Shown: one piece after another, positions 1-12,799 of the stretch
Layout: every line of letters begins with the position of its first letter
Numbering within the stretch: the stretch's first letter is position 1
Origin: Isoperla grammatica
Lineage: Eukaryota > Arthropoda > Insecta > Plecoptera > Perlodidae
Direction: 5' to 3'
DNA length: 64,000 nt
NCBI GenBank assembly: GCA_945910005.1
Contig: OX246745.1
Location: forward strand, 42,534,433 to 42,598,432
Notes under the pieces: model-generated
Told to the model about the DNA's origin: nothing
Databases searched by the model: none
The model's input: the letters and a program-made list of their open reading frames with translations, nothing else
Translations under genes and position numbers: made by a program

Positions 1-525
1 AAATCGATTTGTAAGAAACTAAGGTCTTGTGTAGGTCAAATTTATTCTTTAAAATATTGTTTATCATTCTCTATGTTGCGTAGCGTGTATTTGGCTCTTG
101 CCGAATCGTTAATTTCTTATGGTCTGCTCGCTTGGGGCAACGCTTCACGCTGTCATTTGCATCATATTCAAAAACTACAAAATAACATTATCCGCATTAT
201 AAGACCAGACCATTACAACTTTCTTCCAATACGTGATTCTTATATAATGTCTAACGTGCTTCCGGTTGAGAAACTTTTTACTTACAGACTTATTCTAAAT
301 TTTTATTTTAAAGATTCCTATAAAGAGCTAGTTCAAAAGCATAAAATTACACGTAGTTATTCCAAAATTCTGTACAAAGTTCCCTCTTTTAATAACAAAC
401 ATGGCCAAAGGCGTTTAGAATACCTAGTTCCTAAGTTCTTTAATGAATTACCTATTGAATTGTCCACCATCAAACATTTATGGGAAGTCAAGCAATATTT
501 GAAAAGCTACCTTTTAACTATTTAA
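1..525 (+). pseudogene. LINE ORF2 C-terminal fragment (CR1/L2-like reverse transcriptase tail), cut by the window edge
   Basis: The frame is open from base 1 and ends at a TAA at 523-525, so at least 174 codons are present and the start lies outside the window. The protein matches the C-terminal, post-catalytic part of the intact LINE ORF at 60.7-63.4 kb. Shared signatures are CKKLRSC, a YGLLAWGNAS block (YAILSWGNAS in the other copy), KITRS, and a late block ending in RRLEYLVPKFFNELP (RRLQSVVPRVFNSLP). This region follows the RT thumb in CR1/L2/Jockey-type elements and acts with the RT during target-primed reverse transcription. The two copies are clearly homologous but diverged, so they are different subfamilies. 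The catalytic motifs, if kept, lie upstream of the window. I see no internal stop in the visible part. Confidence 0.85.
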
Positions 526-883
526 TTTTAATAAAGTATCCTATCATTATAAGTTTAAATTGAGTTTGAAGCCATCCAGTATCCTGTCTAGTGTCTATTC
601 ATTATGAGTTTAAATTGAGTTTGAAGCCATCTAGTATCCTGTCTAGTGTCTATTATTTATGCATATTATCTTTATAATTGTTCACATGAAAGTGTAATTG
701 AACTTTGTATTAAGAATTTTGTTGTTAGTTGTGTTTTGTTTATTATTGTTTTGTTTAAAATTTTACCAGTTCGCTCTGCAATGTTTGTATTTATGCAACC
801 CACTGTTAAGCTAAGGTTTTAGCTTAGTGGAAAGTCTTATTTAATGCGCAAATAAAGAAATAAACGATTATTACAAAATAATA
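526..883 (+). mobile_element. 3' UTR of the first LINE, with stem-loop and internal duplication
   Basis: This stretch runs from the LINE stop codon to the (TTA)n tract. A 55-bp segment starting at 545 is directly repeated from 600 with few changes. A hairpin sits at 800-830: CCACT and AAGCTAA on the left pair with TTAGCTT and AGTGG on the right. Polyadenylation-like AATAAA and AAATAAA motifs follow at about 851-864, just before the TTA tract. A 3'-terminal stem-loop next to a short-repeat tail is typical of LINEs whose RT recognises the RNA 3' end. Confidence 0.7.
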
Positions 884-3295
<2,412 letters not shown>

Positions 3296-3600
3296 TGCAA
3301 ATGCTGTTTTAATATCTATTTGTAGTTTTACATTTTAAATGTTTTAGTTTTTAGTTTTTAATTGTGTGTATATGTTATATGGTTATTAATTAGTAGGCGG
3401 CGGCACAGCAAATAAATATTGTTTTAATTACATTGTGAGCTTACCACCGCGCGAGCAAAGTGCTCATGGTGGTCTTATGCCAAAATGAGTATATATGTAT
3501 TTTGTGTCAATGAAATAAATGAAATGAAATGAAATGAAATAATCATTATTATTATTATTATTATTATTAGTAGTAGTAGTATTTGTTGTTGTTTTTGTTT
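3296..3600 (+). mobile_element. 3' UTR and tail of the second LINE: stem-loop, (TGAAA)n, (ATT)n
   Basis: AT-rich sequence after the ORF stop. At 3443-3473 a hairpin pairs ACCACC with GGTGGT and GAGCA with TGCTC. It is followed by an (ATGAA)n run (about 3508-3541) and then (ATT)n (about 3544-3582), ending in an AGT-rich stretch. The copy therefore has the TTA/ATT repeat on its sense strand at both ends. Confidence 0.7.
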
Positions 3601-4113
3601 CAACAGCTAGATGTGAGGTCGGCCGAACCAAATCATTACACGTACCGCCTGCTAGTCCGTCATAAGGGGAAACAAAATACATGTTAGGGGGGGGGGGTAA
3701 CAAAATACAGGGGGGGGGGGAAGTCGTATAGGTCTAGGTGTTTTAACTTTGCATGTGTTTTCTTTTATCACTTGGTCGTTTTGTCACGAATATTTCATAG
3801 AAGGAGGCTTCAACTTATTTTTTCCTGCTTTCTCATGAATGAAAATGAGAAAAGACGAAAACGTGGGGGAAAATGAGCAAGGCTATGATGAATGAGCAAA
3901 AGTCTATGCACGAGAGCCCTCTTTGCGGACACCGGTTACCAGGATTAGGGACCCACCACAAAAAGGCAGATTGTATCACTTATAGGGGGTCAAGTATTAC
4001 CCTTATTACGGCACAATGACACCGCTTAAAACGAATGTTTACCTCACTGGTAGAGAATGTTGACTGCTCTGAGTTGGCGCTCGTCATCGAACTGGGTGAC
4101 TGTTGTGCAGAGT
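3601..4113. other. No gene seen; G-runs
   Basis: About 510 bp without a supported gene. It holds two poly-G runs (about 3687-3697 and 3710-3720). The motif 'aggcttcaactta' near 3805 recurs near 9770, so a small dispersed repeat is possible. Confidence 0.6.
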
Positions 4114-7100
4114 AGGTTGTGTTCTATTGCAGAGATTCTTGGAGTTGTGTTAGCTTGTGTTCTATTGCAGAGATTCTTGGAGTTGTGTTAGCTTGTGTTC
4201 TGTTGCAGAGATTCTTGGAGTTGTAGTAGCTTGTGTTCTATTGCAGAGATTCTTGGAGTTGTGGTAGCTTGTGTTCTATTGCAGAGATTCTTGGAGTTGT
4301 GTTAGCTTGTGTTCTATTGCAGAGATTCTTGGAGTTGTAGTAGCTTGTGTTCTATTGCAGAGATTCTTGGAGTTGTGTTAGCTTGTGTTCTATTGCAGAG
4401 ATTCTTGGAGTTGTGTTAGCTTGTGTTCTATTGCAGAGATTCTTGGAGTTGTGTTAGCTTGTGTTCTATTGCAGAGATTCTTGGAGTTGTGTTAGCTTGT
4501 GTTCTATTGCAGAGATTCTTGGAGTTGTAGGAGCTTGTGTTCTATTGCAGAGATTCTTGGAGTTGTAGTAGCTTGTGTTCTATTGCAGAGATTCTTGGAG
4601 TTGTGGTAGCTTGTGTTCTATTGCAGAGATTCTTGGAGTTGTGTTAGCTTGTGTTCTATTGCAGAGATTCTTGGAGTTGTGTTAGCTTGTGTTCTATTGC
4701 AGAGATTCTTAGAGTTGTGTTAGCTTGTGTTCTATTGCAGAGATTCTTGGAGTTGTGTTAGCTTGTGTTCTATTGCAGAGATTCTTGGAGTTGTGTTAGC
4801 TTGTGTTCTATTGCAGAGATTCTTGGAGTTGTGTTAGCTTGTGTTCTATTGCAGAGATTCTTGGAGTTGTGTTAGCTTGTGTTCTATTGCAGAGATTCTT
4901 GGAGTTGTGTTAGCTTGTGTTCTATTGCAGAGATTCTTGGAGTTGTGTTAGCTTGTGTTCTATTGCAGAGATTCTTGGAGTTGTGTTAGCTTGTGTTCTA
5001 TTGCAGAGATTCTTGGAGTTGTGTTAGCTTGTGTTCTATTGCAGAGATTCTTGGAGTTGTAGTAGCTTGTGTTCTATTGCAGAGATTCTTGGAGTTGTGT
5101 TAGCTTGTGTTCTATTGCAGAGATTCTTGGAGTTGTGTTAGCTTGTGTTCTATTGCAGAGATTCTTGGAGTTGTGTTAGCTTGTGTTCTATTGCAGAGAT
5201 TCTTGGAGTTGTGTTAGCTTGTGTTCTATTGCAGAGATTCTTGGAGTTGTGTTAGCTTGTGTTCTATTGCAGAGATTCTTGGAGTTGTGTTAGCTTGTGT
5301 TCTATTGCAGAGATTCTTGGAGTTGTAGTAGCTTGTGTTCTATTGCAGAGATTCTTGGAGTTGTGTTAGCTTGTGTTCTATTGCAGAGATTCTTGGAGTT
5401 GTGTTAGCTTGTGTTCTATTGCAGAGATTCTTGGAGTTGTAGTAGCTTGTGTTCTATTGCAGAGATTCTTGGAGTTGTGTTAGCTTGTGTTCTATTGCAG
5501 AGATTCTTGGAGTTGTGTTAGCTTGTGTTCTATTGCAGAGATTCTTGGAGTTGTGTTAGCTTGTGTTCTATTGCAGAGATTCTTGGAGTTGTAGTAGCTT
5601 GTGTTCTATTGCAGAGATTCTTGGAGTTGTGTTAGCTTGTGTTCTATTGCAGAGATTCTTGGAGTTGTGTTAGCTTGTGTTCTATTGCAGAGATTCTTGG
5701 AGTTGTAGTAGCTTGTGTTCTATTGCAGAGATTCTTGGAGTTGTGTTAGCTTGTGTTCTATTGCAGAGATTCTTGGAGTTGTGTTAGCTTGTGTTCTATT
5801 GCAGAGATTCTTGGAGTTGTAGTAGCTTGTGTTCTATTGCAGAGATTCTTGGAGTTGTGTTAGCTTGTGTTCTATTGCAGAGATTCTTGGAGTTGTGTTA
5901 GCTTGTGTTCTATTGCAGAGATTCTTGGAGTTGTGTTAGCTTGTGTTCTATTGCAGAGATTCTTGGAGTTGTAGTAGCTTGTGTTCTATTGCAGAGATTC
6001 TTGGAGTTGTGTTAGCTTGTGTTCTATTGCAGAGATTCTTGGAGTTGTGTTAGCTTGTGTTCTATTGCAGAGATTCTTGGAGTTGTGTTAGCTTGTGTTC
6101 TATTGCAGAGATTCTTGGAGTTGTAGTAGCTTGTGTTCTATTGCAGAGATTCTTGGAGTTGTGTTAGCTTGTGTTCTATTGCAGAGATTCTTGGAGTTGT
6201 GTTAGCTTGTGTTCTATTGCAGAGATTCTTGGAGTTGTGTTAGCTTGTGTTCTATTGCAGAGATTCTTGGAGTTGTGTTAGCTTGTGTTCTATTGCAGAG
6301 ATTCTTGGAGTTGTAGTAGCTTGTGTTCTATTGCAGAGATTCTTGGAGTTGTGTTAGCTTGTGTTCTATTGCAGAGATTCTTGGAGTTGTGTTAGCTTGT
6401 GTTCTATTGCAGAGATTCTTGGAGTTGTAGTAGCTTGTGTTCTATTGCAGAGATTCTTGGAGTTGTGTTAGCTTGTGTTCTATTGCAGAGATTCTTGGAG
6501 TTGTGTTAGCTTGTGTTCTATTGCAGAGATTCTTGGAGTTGTGTTAGCTTGTGTTCTATTGCAGAGATTCTTGGAGTTGTGTTAGCTTGTGTTCTATTGC
6601 AGAGATTCTTGGAGTTGTGTTAGCTTGTGTTCTATTGCAGAGATTCTTGGAGTTGTAGTAGCTTGTGTTCTATTGCAGAGATTCTTGGAGTTGTGTTAGC
6701 TTGTGTTCTATTGCAGAGATTCTTGGAGTTGTGTTAGCTTGTGTTCTATTGCAGAGATTCTTGGAGTTGTGTTAGCTTGTGTTCTATTGCAGAGATTCTT
6801 GGAGTTGTGTTAGCTTGTGTTCTATTGCAGAGATTCTTGGAGTTGTAGTAGCTTGTGTTCTATTGCAGAGATTCTTGGAGTTGTGTTAGCTTGTGTTCTA
6901 TTGCAGAGATTCTTGGAGTTGTGTTAGCTTGTGTTCTATTGCAGAGATTCTTGGAGTTGTGTTAGCTTGTGTTCTATTGCAGAGATTCTTGGAGTTGTGT
7001 TAGCTTGTGTTCTATTGCAGAGATTCTTGGAGTTGTGTTAGCTTGTGTTCTATTGCAGAGATTCTTGGAGTTGTGTTAGCTTGTGTTCTATTGCAGAGAT

Positions 7101-7448
7101 TCTTGGAGTTGTGTTAGCTTGTGTTCTATTGCAGAGATTCTTGGAGTTGTAGTAGCTTGTGTTCTATTGCAGAGATTCTTGGAGTTGTGTTAGCTTGTGT
7201 TCTATTGCAGAGATTCTTGGAGTTGTAGTAGCTTGTGTTCTATTGCAGAGATTCTTGGAGTTGTGTTAGCTTGTGTTCTATTGCAGAGATTCTTGGAGTT
7301 GTGTTAGCTTGTGTTCTATTGCAGAGATTCTTGGAGTTGTGTTAGCTTGTGTTCTATTGCAGAGATTCTTGGAGTTGTGTTAGCTTGTGTTCTATTGCAG
7401 AGATTCTTGGAGTTGTAGGAGCTTGTGTTCTATTGCAGAGATTCTTGG
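4114..7448 (+). repeat. 38-bp minisatellite, about 88 copies
   Basis: Tandem units of exactly 38 bp, each with GCTTGTGTTCTATTGCAGAG followed by ATTCTTGGAGTTGT and a variable last four bases. The common ending is GTTA. Minor endings are AGTA, GGTA and AGGA. The period is not a multiple of three, so no frame stays open. Unit identity is very high across 3.3 kb, indicating recent homogenisation. The array runs directly into the Y repeat at 7449. Confidence 0.98.
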
Positions 7449-8105
7449 CAAAGCACATTGCAAACATTGTTCATGTTTCTATAGCTATTATACTTCCCGA
7501 CATTGTTAGACGTCGTGCAGTGTGCGTTGCTAAGATTTTTCGTTGTCATTTTGTCTAGTGTTTTCGTCGCGGTCCGCCACCGTTACTAACACTTATTGAC
7601 AGCAATAGGAATAAAATTTCTACCTCTAAGACGTATCAGATTGCTTTAAAGTTAGTATATTCGTGACTGGACAAACATTTACTAAAAGATAGCCTCCTCT
7701 TATTTTGCCGTTACTGTGTTTCAGAAAAATATTATTGAGTAACTTTTGTGTCACTTTGCCAATACTTATTGGATCACCATAAAATGAACAAATCCGGGAC
7801 CGGAATAATGTTTTGTAAAAATACGGATATTTCACATTTTGCCGCCATTTTGTTTCAGAAAAATATGTTACAGTAACTATGGTGTAACTGTTTAACAATC
7901 CAAACGATTTTGTTACAAAATTGTACACCTTCAATTCATATTGGGGCTTGTGGATGGTCTAAATTTCAAGTTGATCGGACATTCCGTTTGACTGCTATCG
8001 ACAGACATAAAAACAAAACAAAAACAAAACAAACAAACAAACAAACAAACAAAACAGAACGAAGTGCCATAAAGGTCTAATGGAGATGCTCGCTTCGCTC
8101 GCTTA
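7449..8105 (+). repeat. Dispersed repeat Y, copy 1
   Basis: About 650 bp that matches 8238-8886 in direct orientation and 63456-64000 in inverted orientation. Shared landmarks are CTTCCCGACATTGTTAGACG, a GTCCGCCACCGTTACTAACA block, two internal TTTCAGAAAAATAT motifs, a CAAA-rich stretch (8015-8055) and GAACGAAGTGCCATAA. It ends with a GCTCGCTTCGCTCGC hairpin followed by TTAATTA. No coding capacity is evident. The class is unresolved: a non-autonomous element or the 3' part of a larger one. Confidence 0.8.
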
Positions 8106-8237
8106 ATTAGTAGCAGTATTAGTGTTTACTAGAAAACGCTTTGTTTGACGCGTTGATAAGCGAGCGCGTTCATATCTACGAACTTTCTGTCGAAAAGTTT
8201 TCAAAGCTAATAAAAACAACAATTAAAAACAATACAT

Positions 8238-8886
8238 GAAGGCGCATTGCAAATATTTTTCTAATTTCCATAGCCATTATACTTCCCGACATTGTTAGAC
8301 GTCGTGCAGTGTGCGTTGCTAAGATATTTCGTTGTCATTTTGTCTAGTGTTGTCGCCGCGGTCCGCCACCGTTACTAACACTTATTGACAGCAAGAGAAA
8401 TACAATTTCTGCCTCTAATACGTATCAGATCGCGTTTACATTAGTATATTCGTGACCGGACAACAATTTAATAAAATACAGCCACCACACATTTTGCCGT
8501 TACTGTGTTTTAGAAAAATATTTTCGAGTAACTTTTGTGTAACTTTGCCAATGCTTATCAGATCGCAATAAAATGAACATATTCGTGACCGGAAAAATGT
8601 TTGTAAAAATATGTCTATCTCACGTTTGGCCGACATTTTGTTTCAGAAAAATATTTTACAGTAACTATGGTGTAACTTTTTACTGTTCGAACGATTTTGC
8701 CTCAAAACTATACACCTTCAATCTACATCGAGGCTTGTGGATGGTCCAAGTTTCAAGGCGATCGGACTGTCCTTTTGACCGCTTTCGACAGACATAAAAG
8801 CAAAACAAACAAAAACAAACAAACAAAAGAAACAGAACGAAGTGCCATAAAGGTCTAATGGAGACGCTCGCTTTGCTCGTTTAATT
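8238..8886 (+). repeat. Dispersed repeat Y, copy 2
   Basis: Second Y copy in the same orientation, separated from copy 1 by about 130 bp of other sequence. It carries the same landmarks in the same order, with a diverged terminal hairpin (GCTCGCTTTGCTCG) and then TTTAATTA. The two adjacent copies could reflect tandem duplication or independent insertion. Confidence 0.8.
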
Positions 8887-9143
8887 ACAGTAGATCAAAA
8901 TAAAATTATAAAATAACACACATAATTAATAAAAAGCTAGTTTCAAAATGTGTGCAGGGCACGACTGTCACAAATCTGTCTATAAAAATTAAAAAGTATG
9001 TTATAATTGGGTTAATGCTTATTACGATTTTATCAGATGAATAAAAAATTATCTTATAGAATAATAACATTTTTCTAGTACAAATATTTTTTTTCCTAAA
9101 TCGAGTATTGACATTTGTATATATAATTATGTACGCGGCTTGT
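8887..9143. other. No gene seen
   Basis: AT-rich sequence with no supported coding or RNA feature. Confidence 0.5.
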
Positions 9144-9151
9144 TGATACCT

Positions 9152-9581
9152 CACTGTTAGGTAGTAACTTCACGTAAGTAACGCGTTACTAGCAACTAGT
9201 TACTTGGTAACTTTACCGGTTACTAGTTCCTTTTAGTGTGGTAGCTGTACGTATTAAACGTTACTTCACAAGTTTATTTTCAAGAAAATATTGAATTGAC
9301 AGAATGTCGCGACTTGAATGCAATTCATTCTTTGAAACGGAATGTACTTTGTAGGTTGTCAAACAGTTCATAGATACAAAACATACACATTCGAGTATTT
9401 TGATGTCGATGACCCCATTAAAACCAAACAATCAAATATTCCCTTTCAAAAGTAACTTTTGTTCAAGTAACTACTCACTTTCCTTTTTCAGAAAGTAACT
9501 AATTGGGTAACTTAATTCCTTTTAAAATCTATTACCTCACCCTTTAACTAGTTTCTTTTTTGAGTAACTTATTCAACGCTG
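9152..9581. mobile_element. hAT-like MITE built from GTTACT/AGTAAC motifs
   Basis: A 430-bp segment with inverted ends. The left end reads CACTGTTAGGTAGTAAC. The right end, reverse complemented, reads CAGCGTTGAATAAGTTAC. Multiple TAGTTACT/AGTAACT motifs lie near both ends, and the middle is AT-rich and non-coding. Flanking octamers TGATACCT and TGAATTTT agree at only 5 of 8 positions, as expected of an old 8-bp TSD. The ends resemble the CAGTGTTGGAAGTAAC-type termini common among hAT elements; this family assignment is inference. Confidence 0.45.
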
Positions 9582-9589
9582 TGAATTTT

Positions 9590-10133
9590 GTTTGTTGAAA
9601 ATAGATACAACACCATGTGGAGTTAACATTTATTTGTTTTAATACCCATTTTCATTGTTATTTTTATAAGCATGTACATTGTCGAAAATTTTCATGGGTA
9701 TGTTTTTTAAATTTGAATTTGTGATTTTTCAATTACCTGGTATTTTTGTCACTCATATCTAAACGTAAGAGGCTTCAACTTATTATTCCCTGGCTACAGT
9801 TTCAGAAATGTATCATTTTCCATCTCCACATATAATTATGTTTTCGGTATGTAGACACATATTATACATTTTAAAGTGAACGAAATGTTATTCGCACGTT
9901 TAAAACAATGTTTTGGTTGGCTGATACGGGTTGTGTTCTGTTTTGTCATAAGCAGGTTTGTTTACATAGCTACCTACATTTGTAAATGCTGGAAAGCAGA
10001 CATAAAACAGAGTTTGATAATACTTAAAGACAGTCGAGTCGTTTGTGTTACAAACACTGGCCCCACCGTTGAATTTGGATGATGTAGTGATAGCTGTGTT
10101 GCCATAGACGGACACCAGCGTGCGGTGCGGTAA
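9590..10133. other. No gene supported
   Basis: AT-rich spacer. Overlapping short frames on both strands at 9876-10115 have no recognisable domain and no splice signals, so I do not call a gene. Confidence 0.5.
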
Positions 10134-11130
10134 ACTATTTATTATTTATTATTTATTATTTATTATTTATTATTTATTATTTATTATTTATTATTTATTA
10201 TTTATTATTTATTATTTATTATTTATTATTTATTATTTATTATTTATTATTTATTATTTATTATTAATTTATTTTTATTTATTATTTATTATTTATTATT
10301 AATTATTAATTATTAATTATTTATTATTTATTATTTATAATTTATAATAAATTATTTATTATTCATTATTTGTTATAAATTATAAATTATTTATTATTTA
10401 TTATTTATTATTTATTATTTATTATTTATTATTTATAATCTATTTTTTATTATTTATTATTTATTACTTATTATTTATTTTTTATTATTTATTATTTATT
10501 ATTTATTATTTATTATTTATTATTTATTATTTATTATTTATTATTTATTATTTATTATTTATTATTTATTATTTATTATTAATTATTAATTATTAATTAT
10601 TAATTATTTATAATTTATAATATATTATTTATTATTCATTATTTGTTATAAATTATAAATTATTTATTATTTATTATTTATTATTTATTATTAATTATTA
10701 ATTATAAATTATTAATTATTAATTTGTTTGTTATCAATTATTTATTATTTATTATTTATTATTAATTATTAATTATTAATTACTAATAATTTGTTATTTA
10801 TTATTTAATATTTATTATGTATTATTAATTATTTGTGTTTATTATTTATTATTTATTAGTTATTATTTATTATTTATTATTTATTAATAATTATTAATTA
10901 TTTATTATTTAGTATTTAATAATCATTATTTATTATTAATTATTAATTATTTATTATTTTTTATTTATTATTTATTATTAATTTTTTATTATTTTTTAAT
11001 TATTTTTTATTATTTATTATTTATTTTTTATTATTTATTATTTCTTAATTATTTTTTATTATTTATTATTTATTATTTATTATTTATTATTTATTATTTA
11101 TTATTAATTATTTATTATTTATTATTTATT
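10134..11130 (+). repeat. (TATTTAT)n heptanucleotide array, about 1 kb
   Basis: Period-7 TTATTTA repeats, pure over the first 130 bp. They then break up with AATTA, TTTTTATT and GTTATAAAT variants. A block near 10310-10390 (TAATTTATAATAAATTATT) recurs with slight changes near 10600-10670, showing block duplication inside the array. The Tyr/Leu/Ile-rich frame at its start is an artefact. Confidence 0.97.
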
Positions 11131-11197
11131 ATAACTTGTTTACTCCATCTGTGGTGGGGTCAAGGTTAACGCGTGTCTGATGATTGTCTGTCCCCAG

Positions 11198-11839
11198 GAT
11201 GACACGTGGCGTGGTGGACAAATCCTCTATTATCGGGGTGGCCTATCGTCAGATGAGCGAGTTTGCTGTGGAGGCGAGCCAGCCCGTCGGTGACGTGGCG
11301 AGCCAAACTATCGGTGACGCGGCGAGCCAGCCCGTCGGTGACGTGGCGAGCCAAACTATCGGTGACGCGGCGAGCCAGACCATCGGTGACGAGGCGAGCC
11401 AGACCATCGGTGACGAGGCGAGCCAGACCATCGATGACACGGCGAGCCAACCCCTCGCTGTGAGCCAAACTATCGGTGACGCGGTGAGCAAGACCATCGA
11501 TGACGCGGTGAGCCAAACCATCGATGACGCGGTGTACCAAACCATCGATGACGCGGTGTACCAAACCATCGATGACGCGGTGTACCAAACCATCGATGAC
11601 GCGGTGTACCAAACCATCGATGACGCGGCAAACCAGCCCCTCGGTGACGCGGCAAACCAGCCCCTCGGTGACGCGGCGATCGAACCCGTACGTTTCGCAC
11701 CGATAAGGCGAAAAAAGAACGAATTTAACGGGCCGGTACCAACCGTTGAGAAGAAGGTGCCGGGGGAAGTTAACGGGGCTGCAGAACAGCCTGGCAACGA
11801 CGCGGTCAAGCCTGCGACTAGCGGGGCTGCAGTTCAAAG
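11198..11839 (+). CDS. Candidate internal coding exon with 8-residue tandem repeats
   Basis: The frame is open across the exon and bounded by good splice signals. A pyrimidine-rich acceptor (TTGTCTGTCCCCAG) precedes 11198. A consensus donor (CAAAG|GTAAGT) begins at 11840, and its TAA would otherwise stop the frame. The exon is 642 nt, a multiple of three, with the same phase at both ends. It encodes a short leader, then about 17 units of eight residues (VYQTIDDA, ASQTIGDA and relatives; 24 bp each). A basic RRKKNE patch and a Pro/Ala/Val-rich tail follow. Composition is GC-rich and CpG-rich, unlike the AT-rich flanks. I recognise no family. The repeat would give an acidic, probably disordered or beta-solenoid-like segment; that is inference. 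All frames on both strands are open through the repeats, so coding strand rests mainly on the splice sites. A 238-codon minus-strand frame is the alternative. Confidence 0.5.
11268..11690 (+). repeat. 24-bp minisatellite inside the candidate exon
   Basis: About 17 units of 24 bp (core GACGCGGTGTACCAAACCAT plus CGAT). One unit near 11446-11460 is shortened but keeps frame. Five consecutive identical VYQTIDDA-type units mark recent expansion. The repeat length keeps the reading frame. Confidence 0.95.
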
Positions 11840-11930
11840 GTAAGTCAGTCCACCTTGAACTCAGAATGTTTAGTAAAACCATAGAGTGAGTCTCTACTTA
11901 GTAGAACAGGTAAAACTATTAAAACAACTT

Positions 11931-12111
11931 TGTTGGACAACAACGCACTATTTCTTGTCAAGATTAAAAATACGCAATATTTCGAGCACTCATCAGCGCA
12001 CTTCGACTGGCTATCAACAAGAAAAAAAAAGCCAGTCGAAGTGCGCTGATAAGTGCTCGAAATATTGCGTATTTTTAATCTTGACAAGAAATAGTGCGTT
12101 GTTGTCCAACA
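11931..12111. repeat. 82-bp near-perfect inverted repeat (hairpin, 17-nt loop)
   Basis: Left arm 11931-12012 and right arm 12030-12111 are reverse complements with one visible mismatch. The spacer is A-rich. The arm tips read TGTTGGACAACA and TGTTGTCCAACA, themselves short palindromes. It lies just downstream of the candidate exon's donor site, so it could be intronic. No TSD is convincing. It may be a foldback/MITE element. If transcribed, it would give a long dsRNA stem. Confidence 0.9.
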
Positions 12112-12799
12112 TAGTCTGTGATGGGCAGACACTGTCTTGAAAACACCATCACTACCCCCTGAAGAAGCCTATAAGAGCGTCTGAGCTTTGGATGGTTCAG
12201 CCCTAGTTTGGAGACGCCTACTCTTCCTCTTCTAATAGAGATCCCATGAACACGACTACTTCTGTAACCAGGCATAATATATAGCCAGCCAAGGTAGAAG
12301 GCAAACGCCTGCCGTCTCGTACTGCCACACTTATGCTTGTCGGATAGTACATGTTCGCCAGGAAAGCGCGGTGCCAGCGCGTCATTGATCGTACGTATAT
12401 CCCGCGCATGCGCGGTCAACTTATACTAGCCAACTAGCGTAAGTGGAGCTGTACGAGGTGGTAGAAAACAGCTACTGGCGTTGGCCCTCTACCTAAGTGG
12501 TGTTGTTATCAAAGGTTTAGAACAACTTGATGATCACTCCGTCCTCGACTATGATTCGTTTCATCTCCGTATTCACATCGCTGCTTTTGAAACGGCTGTC
12601 ATGTATCAAATTATAATCAAATTTACTGTTTTTAAAAGACCAAAACTATTTTTCAAACCAATCTGGGTTTGGCGTGTGCTTCTTATAACTTATAACGGGG
12701 TTTATGAAGACTCCGTTAAACAGCTATCCGCAAACCAAATGCATATTTGAAACGTGATTTTCTCTATGACTTTTGTAGTTATTATCTTAAATATCTTGG
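12112..12799. other. No gene supported
   Basis: Mixed-composition spacer. The minus frame of 114 codons at 12075-12419 partly lies in the hairpin arm and shows no domain. The plus frame at 12481-12750 is also unrecognised. Confidence 0.5.

Noticed and set aside
7449..8105. Helitron for repeat Y because of its terminal hairpin
   Set aside because: The sequence after the hairpin is TTAATTA rather than CTRR, and no 5' TC end or A/T insertion site could be fixed.
11166..11882. 238-codon minus-strand frame opposite the candidate exon
   Set aside because: Open because of the 24-bp repeat; the good acceptor and donor are on the plus strand. Kept only as an alternative.
12075..12419. 114-codon minus frame
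   Set aside because: Overlaps the hairpin arm; no domain, no splice or promoter evidence.
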